NCBI RefSeq assembly: GCF_016587435.1
Contig: NZ_BNJJ01000008.1
Coordinates: 1 to 64,000, forward strand
Direction of reading: 5' to 3'
DNA from: Dictyobacter formicarum
GTDB taxonomy: Bacteria > Chloroflexota > Ktedonobacteria > Ktedonobacterales > Ktedonobacteraceae
DNA length: 64,000 nt
Both the position numbers and the translations under genes were made by a program. The first letter of the stretch is position 1. The number at the start of each line of letters is the position of its first letter. Positions 33,478 through 41,299 of the stretch are shown in pieces. Under the pieces are notes generated by a model. That model saw only the letters and a program-made list of their open reading frames with translations, had not been told where the DNA came from and did no database searches.

Positions 33478-34722
33478 TTAAAACATACTTAGTTGCTGCA
33501 TTTGGGCCGGACAGGAAGCCTGCTTGACTTCTACGCTGTTTTGGTCCTCTTGCAGTACACCGCACTCTGGTTGAGTGTGTGGCCCTAGCCGGGCAAGGAA
33601 CCTTGTCAAGATGTTTACCGCGCTGTTATCGTCGCGGTCCATGACAAGTCCACATTCCAGGCAACGATACGTCCGTTTCCATAACGGCATGGCTTGAAGG
33701 TGTCGACACCCGCTGCACATTTTCGACGTATCGCGTTCGTCTACGATTTGAAGATCTTTCCCGTACAACTGACATTTATAGGTGAGCATCGCAATAAACG
33801 TGTAGAGTCCCCAATCGTTGAACACCCTACGGTTGAGGCGCTTATTCTTTTCCCGATGCTCTTTCATCACCATTTGTCGTTGAGAAAGATCTCCAACCAC
33901 CACGGTTCTTTCAACCAGACGGTGGGCGATAAGGCGGGATGCTTTATGCAGGCTATCCCGTTGTTTTCGGCGTTTTTTCTCACTCACCCGCTTATAGACC
34001 TTGCTCAGATGCTTATAGCGACGTGACTTCTTCTTACACGTATCTCGCTTGGAGCGTATCTTGTCGAGTTGGCGGTTGTACCACTGCCCTCCCTTGAATC
34101 CGCCAACGTGATAGAACGTTCCCTGCTCATTGACCCCTGTTGCCAATGTCTTTATGCCCATATCGAAGGCCACAACCCCAGCAGGTTTGCACGGCTCTTC
34201 TTCCCGCTCAGCCACAAAGGAGGCATAGTAGTGACCCCGAGCATCGCGGCTAATGGCCACCTCTTTGAAGTGTTCGGGAGGGGGTTCAGTGAGCTTCGCC
34301 TGAATGTTTGGGTGCACCTTTGGACCGTGCTTACCACCACCGCCCGTTGGCAAAATGAGATGGCCGTCCTTCATCTTGATATACATGGCAGGATAGTTCA
34401 GCGTAAAGAAGTTGTGTCGGGGGCGCACCCGTGGGAACCCAGGGGTTTCCCCTGCTTGCACACGCCGAAAGAATGCTTTCATGGCTCCATCCAGACGGAA
34501 GTACACCTCATGGAGAAGCTTGCTATAAACCTGAATAAGCTCAGGATCGTGTTGCTTGCTCTGCTGAAGGCTTTTCTTTGCTTCGTAGAGGTTCCACTTT
34601 TCGCCATTGCGTAACTTCATCACCCACCAGTTGTACAGCCCTCGACACTTGCCTTGCATGAATTCAAGGGTAGTAGCGTCCTGCTCCGAGATGTCAAGCT
34701 TAATCTTTGTGCTCAGCAGCAT
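33478..34722 (-). CDS. tnpB: TnpB RNA-guided nuclease of the IS607 element
   Basis: 414-residue OMEGA nuclease. The RuvC-like core starts with Asp187 (VVAFDMGIKTL). The zinc ribbon is C336-x2-C339...C354-x2-C357, and Asp364 follows in MDRDDNSAVN. The middle catalytic motif, normally IxxEDL, reads VVVGDLS with Gly277 instead of Glu. A Glu329 in IVDERDTSK, 52 residues on, sits where Fanzor-related TnpBs carry a relocated glutamate, so the protein is likely still active. Start ATG 34722 overlaps the intact-frame end of tnpA (34700). A guide RNA would be expected from the 3' end of tnpB and the flank just past 33478. Confidence 0.9.
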   Translation of the reverse strand: MLLSTKIKLDISEQDATTLEFMQGKCRGLYNWWVMKLRNGEKWNLYEAKKSLQQSKQHDPELIQVYSKLLHEVYFRLDGAMKAFFRRVQAGETPGFPRVRPRHNFFTLNYPAMYIKMKDGHLILPTGGGGKHGPKVHPNIQAKLTEPPPEHFKEVAISRDARGHYYASFVAEREEEPCKPAGVVAFDMGIKTLATGVNEQGTFYHVGGFKGGQWYNRQLDKIRSKRDTCKKKSRRYKHLSKVYKRVSEKKRRKQRDSLHKASRLIAHRLVERTVVVGDLSQRQMVMKEHREKNKRLNRRVFNDWGLYTFIAMLTYKCQLYGKDLQIVDERDTSKMCSGCRHLQAMPLWKRTYRCLECGLVMDRDDNSAVNILTRFLARLGPHTQPECGVLQEDQNSVEVKQASCPAQMQQLSMF

Positions 34723-35313
34723 CTTTCAACCCCCGCTTATATGACCGCAACCCGTGGAGCCTTGCCGAGAAAACTGTGGTGATAGCAATCAGATCCTGCA
34801 CAATTCTTGCTCTGGAGAAAGGGTTTCTCCATTCACAATGACAATTTCGCAGTTGTGCTGCTGGCAAAAAGCTTCAAAGTAGCTGAACCCAAACCGGACC
34901 AACCTATCACGATGGGCGATAATCAGACGTTTTACCTGTCCGAGTTCCACCATCTCCATGATCCGGTTGAAGTTTTTTCGCTTGTAATTGAGTCCACTGC
35001 CAATATCTTGCATCCACTCATCAACAGCAATTTGGTGGTCTTGACAGTACGTTTCAAGAGCCTTCAGCTGATTGGCAAGATCTGGCTTTTGCGTCACTCC
35101 AGACACCCTTGCATACACGATGGTTTGTCCTTTGGCAGCCGCTTTCAGTCCTCGGTATTCAAGGTATTGATCGTGTGTGTAGTAGCGTCGGTTTGATTGA
35201 GGGGACCGATAGGCAACAAGCTTCCCCTCTCGATCCCACTTTTGCAACGTCTTTGTTGACTTGCCAATCAATTGCCCAAACTCCTGAATGTTGTATGTGT
35301 TCTTCATGCACAA
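34700..35313 (-). pseudogene. tnpA: IS607 serine recombinase, frameshifted near its end
   Basis: The first 174 codons are a normal IS607 TnpA: a MerR-like HTH (YNIQEFGQLIGKSTKTLQKW) and a small-serine-recombinase domain with catalytic Ser in YARVSG and the LIIAHRDRLVRFG motif. The frame then ends in LSPEQELCRI near 34789. One base further in phase, the sequence reads VQDLIAITTVFSARLHGLRS and ends at 34700, inside tnpB, exactly the usual TnpA tail. A one-base loss at about 34801 explains this. The catalytic core is intact but the C-terminal helix is lost, so mobility is doubtful. Confidence 0.85.
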
Positions 35314-35345
35314 TTAAACACAATCGTCAACACTGTTTAATGTCT

Positions 35346-35553
35346 CCTTGTTTCTATCTCTATCTTGTTCGAGGCGTTATGATGAGTAATTTGATGAATG
35401 GCAACCTGCGCCAGGGGGACGTCCTGGCCGTTAACTCCTAGCTACTTAATCATCATAGCATGAAGAACGCGAAAAAACTTCTCGCATCTTGCTCTTCCAA
35501 AATCATGAAGATAGGACCTGTTAACAACGTTGTTCGTGGCTCGAGACAGGAAC
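35346..35553. other. Gene-free stretch
   Basis: Short frames only; no supported gene between the IS607 left end and the kinase promoter. Confidence 0.35.
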
Positions 35554-35583
35554 TTGACACCCCGCGCGGTAAACTTGTATACT
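35554..35583 (+). promoter_or_regulatory. Probable promoter of the phosphotransferase gene
   Basis: TTGACA, 18-base spacer, TATACT preceded by TG. The start codon follows 122 bases later. One of the best promoter matches in the window. Confidence 0.6.
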
Positions 35584-35705
35584 GAGCCTCTTTCGGCTGG
35601 GCCAGTTTGGGGCTTCAGGTCGGCGCCTGGATGCTGACGAAATGGCCGCTTGATAGAAAATCATGATGCAGGACAGGAAGTCTTTGCTAGTTATGGAGAC
35701 AGGTT

Positions 35706-36716
35706 ATGGATGTAACTCGCAGGTTCGTTGAGAAGGATCAGCTGACGAGCATTGTTGGAGCTGTCTTTGGGTCGGCGCGCCGCCTCAACACAGTGGAGCG
35801 GCTGTCGGGTGGTAGTAAAAAGGGGGTGTACCGCCTCACCTTTGACGACGAGTTTACCGCGATTCTCTATGTCTGGAATGAGGAGGAGAACTACTGGCCA
35901 ACCACGCAAGGTCATGCAGGCTCGGGTCAGGCTGATCCGCTCTCGGATGCCTCCGGCAGCGATCTCTTCGAGGCTAGCCACGCATGCCTCAACGCTATCG
36001 GCGTCCGTACGCCACAGGTGTATTTCTTTGACCGGAGCAGAAGTCACTTCCCTGCCGATGTGGCGGTGGTTGAGGACGTGCGTGGGGGCACGTTGGAGGC
36101 CCGGCTCGATCACGATCCGCGGAGCGCGGAACCTACCCTGGTTCGTCTCAGTGCTGCCCTGCAGGCTATGCGGCAGCAGCGAGGGCGGCGTCCGGGCAAG
36201 GTTGCCCTGGTAGAGGGTCTCGCTGATGTCCAACAGGAGCGGTCGTGTGAGCAGATCGTACTGGATCGTGCGGTTCGGGATCTCGCTGAGGCCGCCACAC
36301 GGGTTGAGCGCCTGGCACAGGTGCGCGAGCAGCTGGAAGAGAAGATCCATGAGCTGGCTAGCGCTGTGTGCCCGCGTCACGAATACAGCCTCATCCACGG
36401 TGAGCTTGGACCGGACCACGTGCTCGTGGACGAGCAAGGCAATCCGGTCATCATTGATATCGAAGGAACTATGTTCTTCGACGTCGAGTGGGAGCATGTC
36501 TTCCTACAGCTGCGTTTCGGTGAGCATTACCGATGGTTGCAGGCGAACGACCTTGATGAGCAGCGGCTACAGTTCTACGCACTCGCCATGTACCTGTCGC
36601 TGGTAGCCGGTCCCCTGCGGCTGCTGGACGGCGATTTCCCCAATCGCGAAGGCATGATGGGGATTGCGCAGGCCAACATCCAGCATACCCTCACCTTTCT
36701 GCAGAGAAACGCTTAG
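35706..36716 (+). CDS. Aminoglycoside-phosphotransferase-fold kinase
   Basis: 336-residue small-molecule kinase-like protein of the APH/choline kinase superfamily. ATP-side features: RRLNTVERLSGGSKKGVYRL, the P-loop-like strand, and VAVVEDVRGGTLEARL, the hinge. The catalytic loop reads IHGELGPDHVLV: His231, then Glu233 in place of the usual Asp and His238 instead of Asn. The metal Asp is D251 in IIDIEGTMFFDVEWEHV. The Asp-to-Glu change is unusual, but HGELGPDH is, as I recall, a subfamily feature. The substrate is unknown. GGAGA sits 8 bases before ATG; the stop overlaps the convergent VWA gene by 4 bases. Confidence 0.82.
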   Translation: MDVTRRFVEKDQLTSIVGAVFGSARRLNTVERLSGGSKKGVYRLTFDDEFTAILYVWNEEENYWPTTQGHAGSGQADPLSDASGSDLFEASHACLNAIGVRTPQVYFFDRSRSHFPADVAVVEDVRGGTLEARLDHDPRSAEPTLVRLSAALQAMRQQRGRRPGKVALVEGLADVQQERSCEQIVLDRAVRDLAEAATRVERLAQVREQLEEKIHELASAVCPRHEYSLIHGELGPDHVLVDEQGNPVIIDIEGTMFFDVEWEHVFLQLRFGEHYRWLQANDLDEQRLQFYALAMYLSLVAGPLRLLDGDFPNREGMMGIAQANIQHTLTFLQRNA

Positions 36717-38089
36717 TTGTCATCTGGTTTGGGAGGCTCAGGCGGTGTAGGAGGCTGCGACGGTTGTCGATAATCTCTGCTGTTACGAGAGCGCCGCTGC
36801 TGATTATAATATATTTCCTTGGACATTTCCGAAGGCATGGGCGCCCGAAACATCTGCCCGGCAAGGTCTTCTAACGATGATTGTTCCGCCGCAACCTCCG
36901 AACTGCTGCTGGCATACATGCTCATGGAATGAATAGCCACGTTCAGAGCGTTCTGAGCTCCGAGGTAATCTCCGCGATGGCTGCTGGCCACGGCTTCGCG
37001 GCGGGCTCGATCGGCTTCGTGTTGGGCAACCAGCTTCATGACCTGCGGGTCGCGTGCCTCACCTGCACAGGCGTCCTGGCTGGCATAAGAGAAACGGATT
37101 TCCTGCCAATCGCTTGCGTGTTCGGCGTTGTCTGCGCGCCAGAGCACGCGCGCACGGATGATCTGCGGCTCTGCATCTTCGTGCTGGGCGGGAAATGTAC
37201 AGCGCACTACGATGGGGCGCTCCTCGCTACTTTGCAGATCGCCGATGGAAATGATACGGCGCAACGGATTGTCCCTGGCAGATTTGAGCCAGTAGGGGCT
37301 GATCAGGTCAAGCTCCGTTCCCTGCGACGTTTCGACCTCCATGCGCACCTGCAGAGCTGCAACCGAGAGCAGTTCACCGAGTTCTCCCACAAAGGTATTG
37401 ATGATCTCCTCCGGCGAGCGCAGATGATGGAACTGTCCACCACCAGCGACCGCCATGGGTCCGAGGAGGAGTTCGTTGTAATCGGTGCCGATACCAAAGG
37501 TGCTGGTAGAGATAGCGCTCTGCTCGCGCATCGAGGCGGAAGCGCTGGCGATCTGTTCGGGATCGGTCATGCCAACGTTGGCCAGGCCATCAGTGAGTAG
37601 GAAGCAGCGCTTCAAAGCCTGTGTTCCAGCCTCAGAGGCTGTGTTGGCCAGACTATTGCAGCCGGTCAGCCAGCCTTGATGCAGGGCGGTAGAGGCGCGC
37701 GCTTCCAGCGTAAAGAGCTTCTCTCGGAGTTGGCTTTTAAGCTGCGGGGTTACCTGTGCCGGGGATTGGATAGTCTCGATCTGATTATCAAAGGCGACCA
37801 GGGATACCGTATCGCGTGGCGTTAAACGATCCAATACCGAAAACACTGCCTGCTTGGCCGTTTGTAGCTTTGTGCCATGCATTGAACCACTACGATCTAA
37901 TACCAGGGCCAGTTCCAGCGGAAGACGCTCTGGTTGTACTGCGGCGGCGGCAGTGTGTTGGACGCGTGTGAAGAAGACAATGTAACGACTACTATCGGTA
38001 GCATGGATAAGTGATCGTTCCGGGCTCGACGTAAGCTCAACATTCACCGTGGAACGATCCTGTTGATCCTTCCTCTTTTCATAACCCAT
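36713..38089 (-). CDS. VWA-domain protein
   Basis: 458-residue protein with a VWA domain. An N-terminal vault-like beta region (ELTSSPERSLIHATDSSRYIVFF) leads to the metal-ion-dependent adhesion site DRSGSM near residue 66, then LTPRDTVSLVAFD, the T of STALHQGW and CFLLTDGLANVG. A C-terminal beta region and helix follow, with a Pro-rich tail (QPPTPPEPPKP). There is no signal peptide or membrane helix, so it may be cytosolic, unlike many BatA-like proteins. No partner MoxR ATPase is adjacent. Strong ribosome site (AAGGAG, 8 bases). A loose functional tie to the DUF4132 giant of this window would be speculative. Confidence 0.88.
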   Translation of the reverse strand: MGYEKRKDQQDRSTVNVELTSSPERSLIHATDSSRYIVFFTRVQHTAAAAVQPERLPLELALVLDRSGSMHGTKLQTAKQAVFSVLDRLTPRDTVSLVAFDNQIETIQSPAQVTPQLKSQLREKLFTLEARASTALHQGWLTGCNSLANTASEAGTQALKRCFLLTDGLANVGMTDPEQIASASASMREQSAISTSTFGIGTDYNELLLGPMAVAGGGQFHHLRSPEEIINTFVGELGELLSVAALQVRMEVETSQGTELDLISPYWLKSARDNPLRRIISIGDLQSSEERPIVVRCTFPAQHEDAEPQIIRARVLWRADNAEHASDWQEIRFSYASQDACAGEARDPQVMKLVAQHEADRARREAVASSHRGDYLGAQNALNVAIHSMSMYASSSSEVAAEQSSLEDLAGQMFRAPMPSEMSKEIYYNQQRRSRNSRDYRQPSQPPTPPEPPKPDDN

Positions 38090-38192
38090 GAGAAGCTCTC
38101 CTTGCTTAAATAATTATTCATTCGTCTCTTTTTTATAGACGTAGGCGGGAAAGGTTTTTCCCTTTTAGATTTCTTCTGAAATTTTCTCAAAG

Positions 38193-38378
38193 GGCATGAG
38201 GCCGCCTGCGCTCTACCTCTGGCATGGTGAACTCGATAAAGATGTACCAGTGGCCGCGGGGCGAGCAATCGCACGTCAGCTTGAGCAATGCAACGCTACT
38301 TATTATCCGCATGATGGTCACCTCTCGCTGCTGGTAAATCACGGGGAAGAGATAGTAACAGCGCTCATGCCATATTAA
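38193..38378 (+). pseudogene. C-terminal remnant of an alpha/beta hydrolase
   Basis: About 61 codons reading PPALYLWHGELDKDVPVAAGRAIARQLE and ending YYPHDGHLSLLVNHGEEI. This is the end of an alpha/beta hydrolase: WHGELDKDVPV holds the catalytic Asp region and DGHLSL the catalytic His. The first ~200 residues with the Ser nucleophile are gone and there is no ribosome site. It lies just after the VWA gene's promoter, in the opposite direction. Confidence 0.75.
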
Positions 38379-38480
38379 ATGCAGCAGGAAAAAGGGAAGT
38401 TCTTTGTGCTTCTGGAAGCAGCACAATAATAAAGGCATACTACAATCCAGCTCATTTTTCCGGCTCTATTGATGTGCGCG

Positions 38481-38509
38481 TTGTAGAAACCGGTTTCTCA
38501 TGTTATACT
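38481..38509 (+). promoter_or_regulatory. Probable promoter with an operator in its spacer
   Basis: TTGTAG, exactly 17 bases, then TATACT. The spacer contains the perfect palindrome GAAACCGGTTTC (38486-38497), a shape typical of LacI-family repressor sites. It drives the beta-helix gene at 38794, giving a ~280-base leader. A repressor here would block RNA polymerase directly. Confidence 0.55.
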
Positions 38510-38523
38510 ATGGAATGTTGTAT

Positions 38524-38632
38524 GCGAAATAGCCTGGAATATCTATTCTAGATTGAAAAGTATCTATTGTGCTGAGAGAGGAAAAGAGCATGTCCAGGCG
38601 AAATAGTCTAGAAAGCCTGTTCTGAACTGAAA
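38524..38632 (+). repeat. Degenerate repeat in the beta-helix leader
   Basis: A ~35-base unit starting GCGAAATAG and ending TTGAAA or CTGAAA occurs at 38524-38558 and again, ~70 percent alike by eye, at 38598-38632; a shorter third trace (GCGAAGTAGTC) lies at 38723. Unit 1 can fold (CTGGAATA/TATTCTAG). Possibly leader RNA structure. Confidence 0.35.
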
Positions 38633-38793
38633 TCCATGGCTGACTTGCTGGTTGACTATCGTGGACTCTCAAGGTGAATATCCAGGTGTTGCTGCAACGA
38701 GATAGAGTTGAGTGTCCGGTATGGCGAAGTAGTCGAATGAACAGGCGCGAGAGCCGCATGGTCGCGGCAAATCACAGACGAGGAGATAAGGAG

Positions 38794-40737
38794 ATGAGCA
38801 GTTTACGCACTTTCCTGTCCCAATGGCATTGGCAGCCAGAAACATGGAAGACTCGGCGCGTCCACCCTGGCGATGGACGGCTGTGTCGTTCGATCTTTAG
38901 CGCCGGGGCCCTGCTGGCCTTCATGTGCGTGATGGCCACCAGCGGCATCGCTGGTGCGCTGGCGACCACCAGTGGTGTCGCATTGGCCGCATCGGAAGTT
39001 CCACCCAGCCAATCTAACTTCGGCCCAAATGTCTATATTTTCAATCCAGGCATGCCGCAAAGCGAGATCCAGGCGACGGTCGATGCGGTGGCGAACCAAC
39101 AGATCTCTAACCAATTTGGAACCCAGCGCTATGCGCTACTGTTCGAGCCCGGCACATATGGGTCCAGTACCAATCCCCTTAACTTTCAGGTCGGCTACTA
39201 CACGACCGTGGCGGGCCTCGGCCTCTCCCCGAACGACGTCGTTATCAACGGGTCCATTGATGTGCGCAACCAGTGTTTCGGCGCCAACAACTGCATCGCA
39301 CTCGATAACTTCTGGCGCTCGTTATCGAATTTGAGCATCAACGTGACCACCCCGCACGCCGGTTGCTACAGCGGCGAATTCTGGGCCGTATCGCAGGCCG
39401 CGCCGATGCGGCGTGTCCACGTCAACGGGCCCACCACCCTGATGGACTATTGCAGCGGTCCCTCGTACGCGAGTGGCGGCTTCATCGCCGATTCACAGTT
39501 CGATGGCAACGTGGTTAACGGCTCGCAGCAGCAGTGGCTGGTCAGAAACAGCAAGCTGAGCGGTTGGAGCAACGGCGTCTGGAACCAGGTGTTTTCTGGC
39601 GCCGTGGGAGCGCCCGCCCAGTGTTTCCCCGCGCAGTCGTCATGTGGTGGTGGCCCGTATACCACGCTCGCGACCAGTCCAGTGACGCGAGAGGCGCCAT
39701 ACCTGTACATGGACTCTAATAAGAGCTACAACGTCTTCGTGCCCTCGGTACAGTACAACTCCGTGGGTACAACGTGGGCCAGCGGCGCGACTCCCGGCTT
39801 GTCCATCCCAATCGACAAATTCTTTATTGCCCAGCCGACAGACTCCGCCGCGACGATCAACGACGCATTAGATTCCGGCAGAAATCTCATCCTGACTCCG
39901 GGCGTCTATCACCTGGAACAGAGCATCAATGTCACGCGTCCCGATACCGTGGTGCTTGGCCTTGGCTTCCCGACTCTGATCCCTGAAAATGGTATCGTAC
40001 CAATGACAGTTGCCAGCGCGAAAGGGATCTCTCTCTCAGGAATGATCTTCGACGCCGGCACAACGAACTCGCCGGAGTTGCTGCAGGTTGGCAGTGGTCA
40101 TGCTCGCAGCGACCATGAGGCCTCCGATCCGACCACTCTGCAGGATGTGTTCTTCCGTATCGGCGGCGCGGAACCGGGCAAAGCAACGAGCAGCCTGGTT
40201 GTCAATAGCGACAACGTTATCCTCGATGACATCTGGGCCTGGCGTGCCGATCACGGCAACGGCGTTGGTTGGAACGACAACACCGCCGACACTGGCGTCA
40301 TCGTCAACGGTAACAATGTGACCGCGTACGGCCTTTTTGTCGAGCATTACCAGAAGTACGAGGTGATCTGGAACGGGAATGGTGGCACTGATATCTTCTT
40401 CCAGAACGAGATGCCCTACGATCCACCCAGCCAGGCTGTGTGGATGGAAGCCCCCGGGGTTGATGGCTGGGCTGCCTTCAAGGTTGCCAATAGCGTGACC
40501 AGCTTCAGCGGATACGGCATGGGCAGCTATAGCTTCTTCAATCAGGGGGTGGACATCTACGCCGCACGCGCATTTGAGGTTCCCACCACCCTTCCAGCGT
40601 CAAGCCTCCACGACCTGCTCACGATCTTCCTCTCCACGAGTGGGTCCGGTGGCATCCTGCACGTAATCAACGACGCCGGCGGGTCATCGACCAGAGCCAA
40701 TCCGGATGTCCCGGTCACTGTCGTGAGCTATCCGTAA
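38794..40737 (+). CDS. Secreted beta-helix protein (coagulation factor 5/8-type annotation group)
   Basis: 647-residue exported protein. ATG at 38794 has GAGGAG 8 bases upstream; a longer frame from 38674 lacks a site. Residues ~32-64 are a hydrophobic helix ending near VALA-ASE, a probable signal peptide. The rest is a right-handed beta-helix of the type seen in many actinobacterial proteins annotated as factor 5/8-type: YTTVAGLGLSPNDVVINGSI, then repeated short strands with N/G turns (GVIVNGNNVTAYGLFVEHYQ) and a C-terminal GYGMGSYSFFNQGVDIYAAR. Several Cys pairs (QCFGANNC, QCFPAQSSC) suggest disulphides. A role in cell-surface polysaccharide binding or cleavage is likely but unproved. Its 3' end was copied into the downstream duplication. 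Confidence 0.75.
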   Translation: MSSLRTFLSQWHWQPETWKTRRVHPGDGRLCRSIFSAGALLAFMCVMATSGIAGALATTSGVALAASEVPPSQSNFGPNVYIFNPGMPQSEIQATVDAVANQQISNQFGTQRYALLFEPGTYGSSTNPLNFQVGYYTTVAGLGLSPNDVVINGSIDVRNQCFGANNCIALDNFWRSLSNLSINVTTPHAGCYSGEFWAVSQAAPMRRVHVNGPTTLMDYCSGPSYASGGFIADSQFDGNVVNGSQQQWLVRNSKLSGWSNGVWNQVFSGAVGAPAQCFPAQSSCGGGPYTTLATSPVTREAPYLYMDSNKSYNVFVPSVQYNSVGTTWASGATPGLSIPIDKFFIAQPTDSAATINDALDSGRNLILTPGVYHLEQSINVTRPDTVVLGLGFPTLIPENGIVPMTVASAKGISLSGMIFDAGTTNSPELLQVGSGHARSDHEASDPTTLQDVFFRIGGAEPGKATSSLVVNSDNVILDDIWAWRADHGNGVGWNDNTADTGVIVNGNNVTAYGLFVEHYQKYEVIWNGNGGTDIFFQNEMPYDPPSQAVWMEAPGVDGWAAFKVANSVTSFSGYGMGSYSFFNQGVDIYAARAFEVPTTLPASSLHDLLTIFLSTSGSGGILHVINDAGGSSTRANPDVPVTVVSYP

Positions 40738-41299
40738 TGGCCTGACACCTCTTTTGAGTGTTTCTCATCACGTCTTATCAAGCTCCATCTCCATGGATGG
40801 AGCTTGATAAGCTACCAACACAGCTTGTTTTACCCTGGTGTCTCAACATTAATAGCGACGACTATGATACTGAATGTGGCCAGGGCACATCCTTCCTTTC
40901 CCTCTTCTTTGCACTGCTGGTCTACATGCCTATAACGCTTACCTATTCCTGGTTAGATTTTTTAACATATATTTTTTCCCAAAATGCCAAATAGGTATAT
41001 TTGAGTTAAAACCAGTTACTATTAATCTAGCAATACGTATTCAACAATAGCAACGTATGTGAGGTCGCATATATTGCGGATTTAGAGAGACACATGCACA
41101 ATTTATTTAACCATATTCCCAATTTTAACCAGAAGATGTATTTTTTGCATGTATATGTCTCATAAGCATTGGAATAATATTACTATTACAACGTAATGGG
41201 AGAATCTTTTCGCTTCTGCAACGTCTAATAAGAGAACATAAACAAAATATGTTTTTTTATAGTCACTCAGTATTTTTGAAGAGAAAAAGGCGCCTTTAT
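40738..41299. other. Long AT-rich leader of the first GT2 gene
   Basis: No gene. Contains the terminator-like hairpin at 40775-40810 and then ~450 bases of leader. The leader is alignable along its length with the leader of the second copy (44996-45717), for example GTCTCAACATTAAT and TGTATATGTCTCATA, though much more diverged than the coding parts. Confidence 0.5.
40775..40810. terminator. Hairpin after the beta-helix gene
   Basis: TTATCAAGCTCCATC pairs perfectly with GATGGAGCTTGATAA around a 6-base loop, 37 bases after the stop. The homologous hairpin at 45135-45170 keeps the pairing through compensating changes. No U-tract follows. Confidence 0.6.

Larger units (their letters stand above)
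33465..35345 (-). mobile_element. IS607-family insertion sequence, ends approximate
   Basis: Encodes a serine recombinase (tnpA, frameshifted) and a TnpB nuclease, overlapping as in intact IS607 elements. The outer ends are not exactly defined: IS607 makes no terminal inverted repeats or target duplications. Upstream of tnpA is an inverted pair TTAAACA (35314-35320) / TGTTTAA (35334-35340), and past tnpB a related TGTTAAAACA near 33474-33483; these may be the recombinase-binding ends. Confidence 0.75.

Noticed and set aside
35691..36497. 268-aa minus-strand ORF
   Set aside because: Antisense shadow of the APH-fold kinase gene, which has promoter, ribosome site and motifs.
36713..38089. VWA protein as the missing partner of the DUF4132 giant
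   Set aside because: It lies 17 kb away with no shared regulation and no MoxR ATPase, so a link cannot be supported from this sequence.
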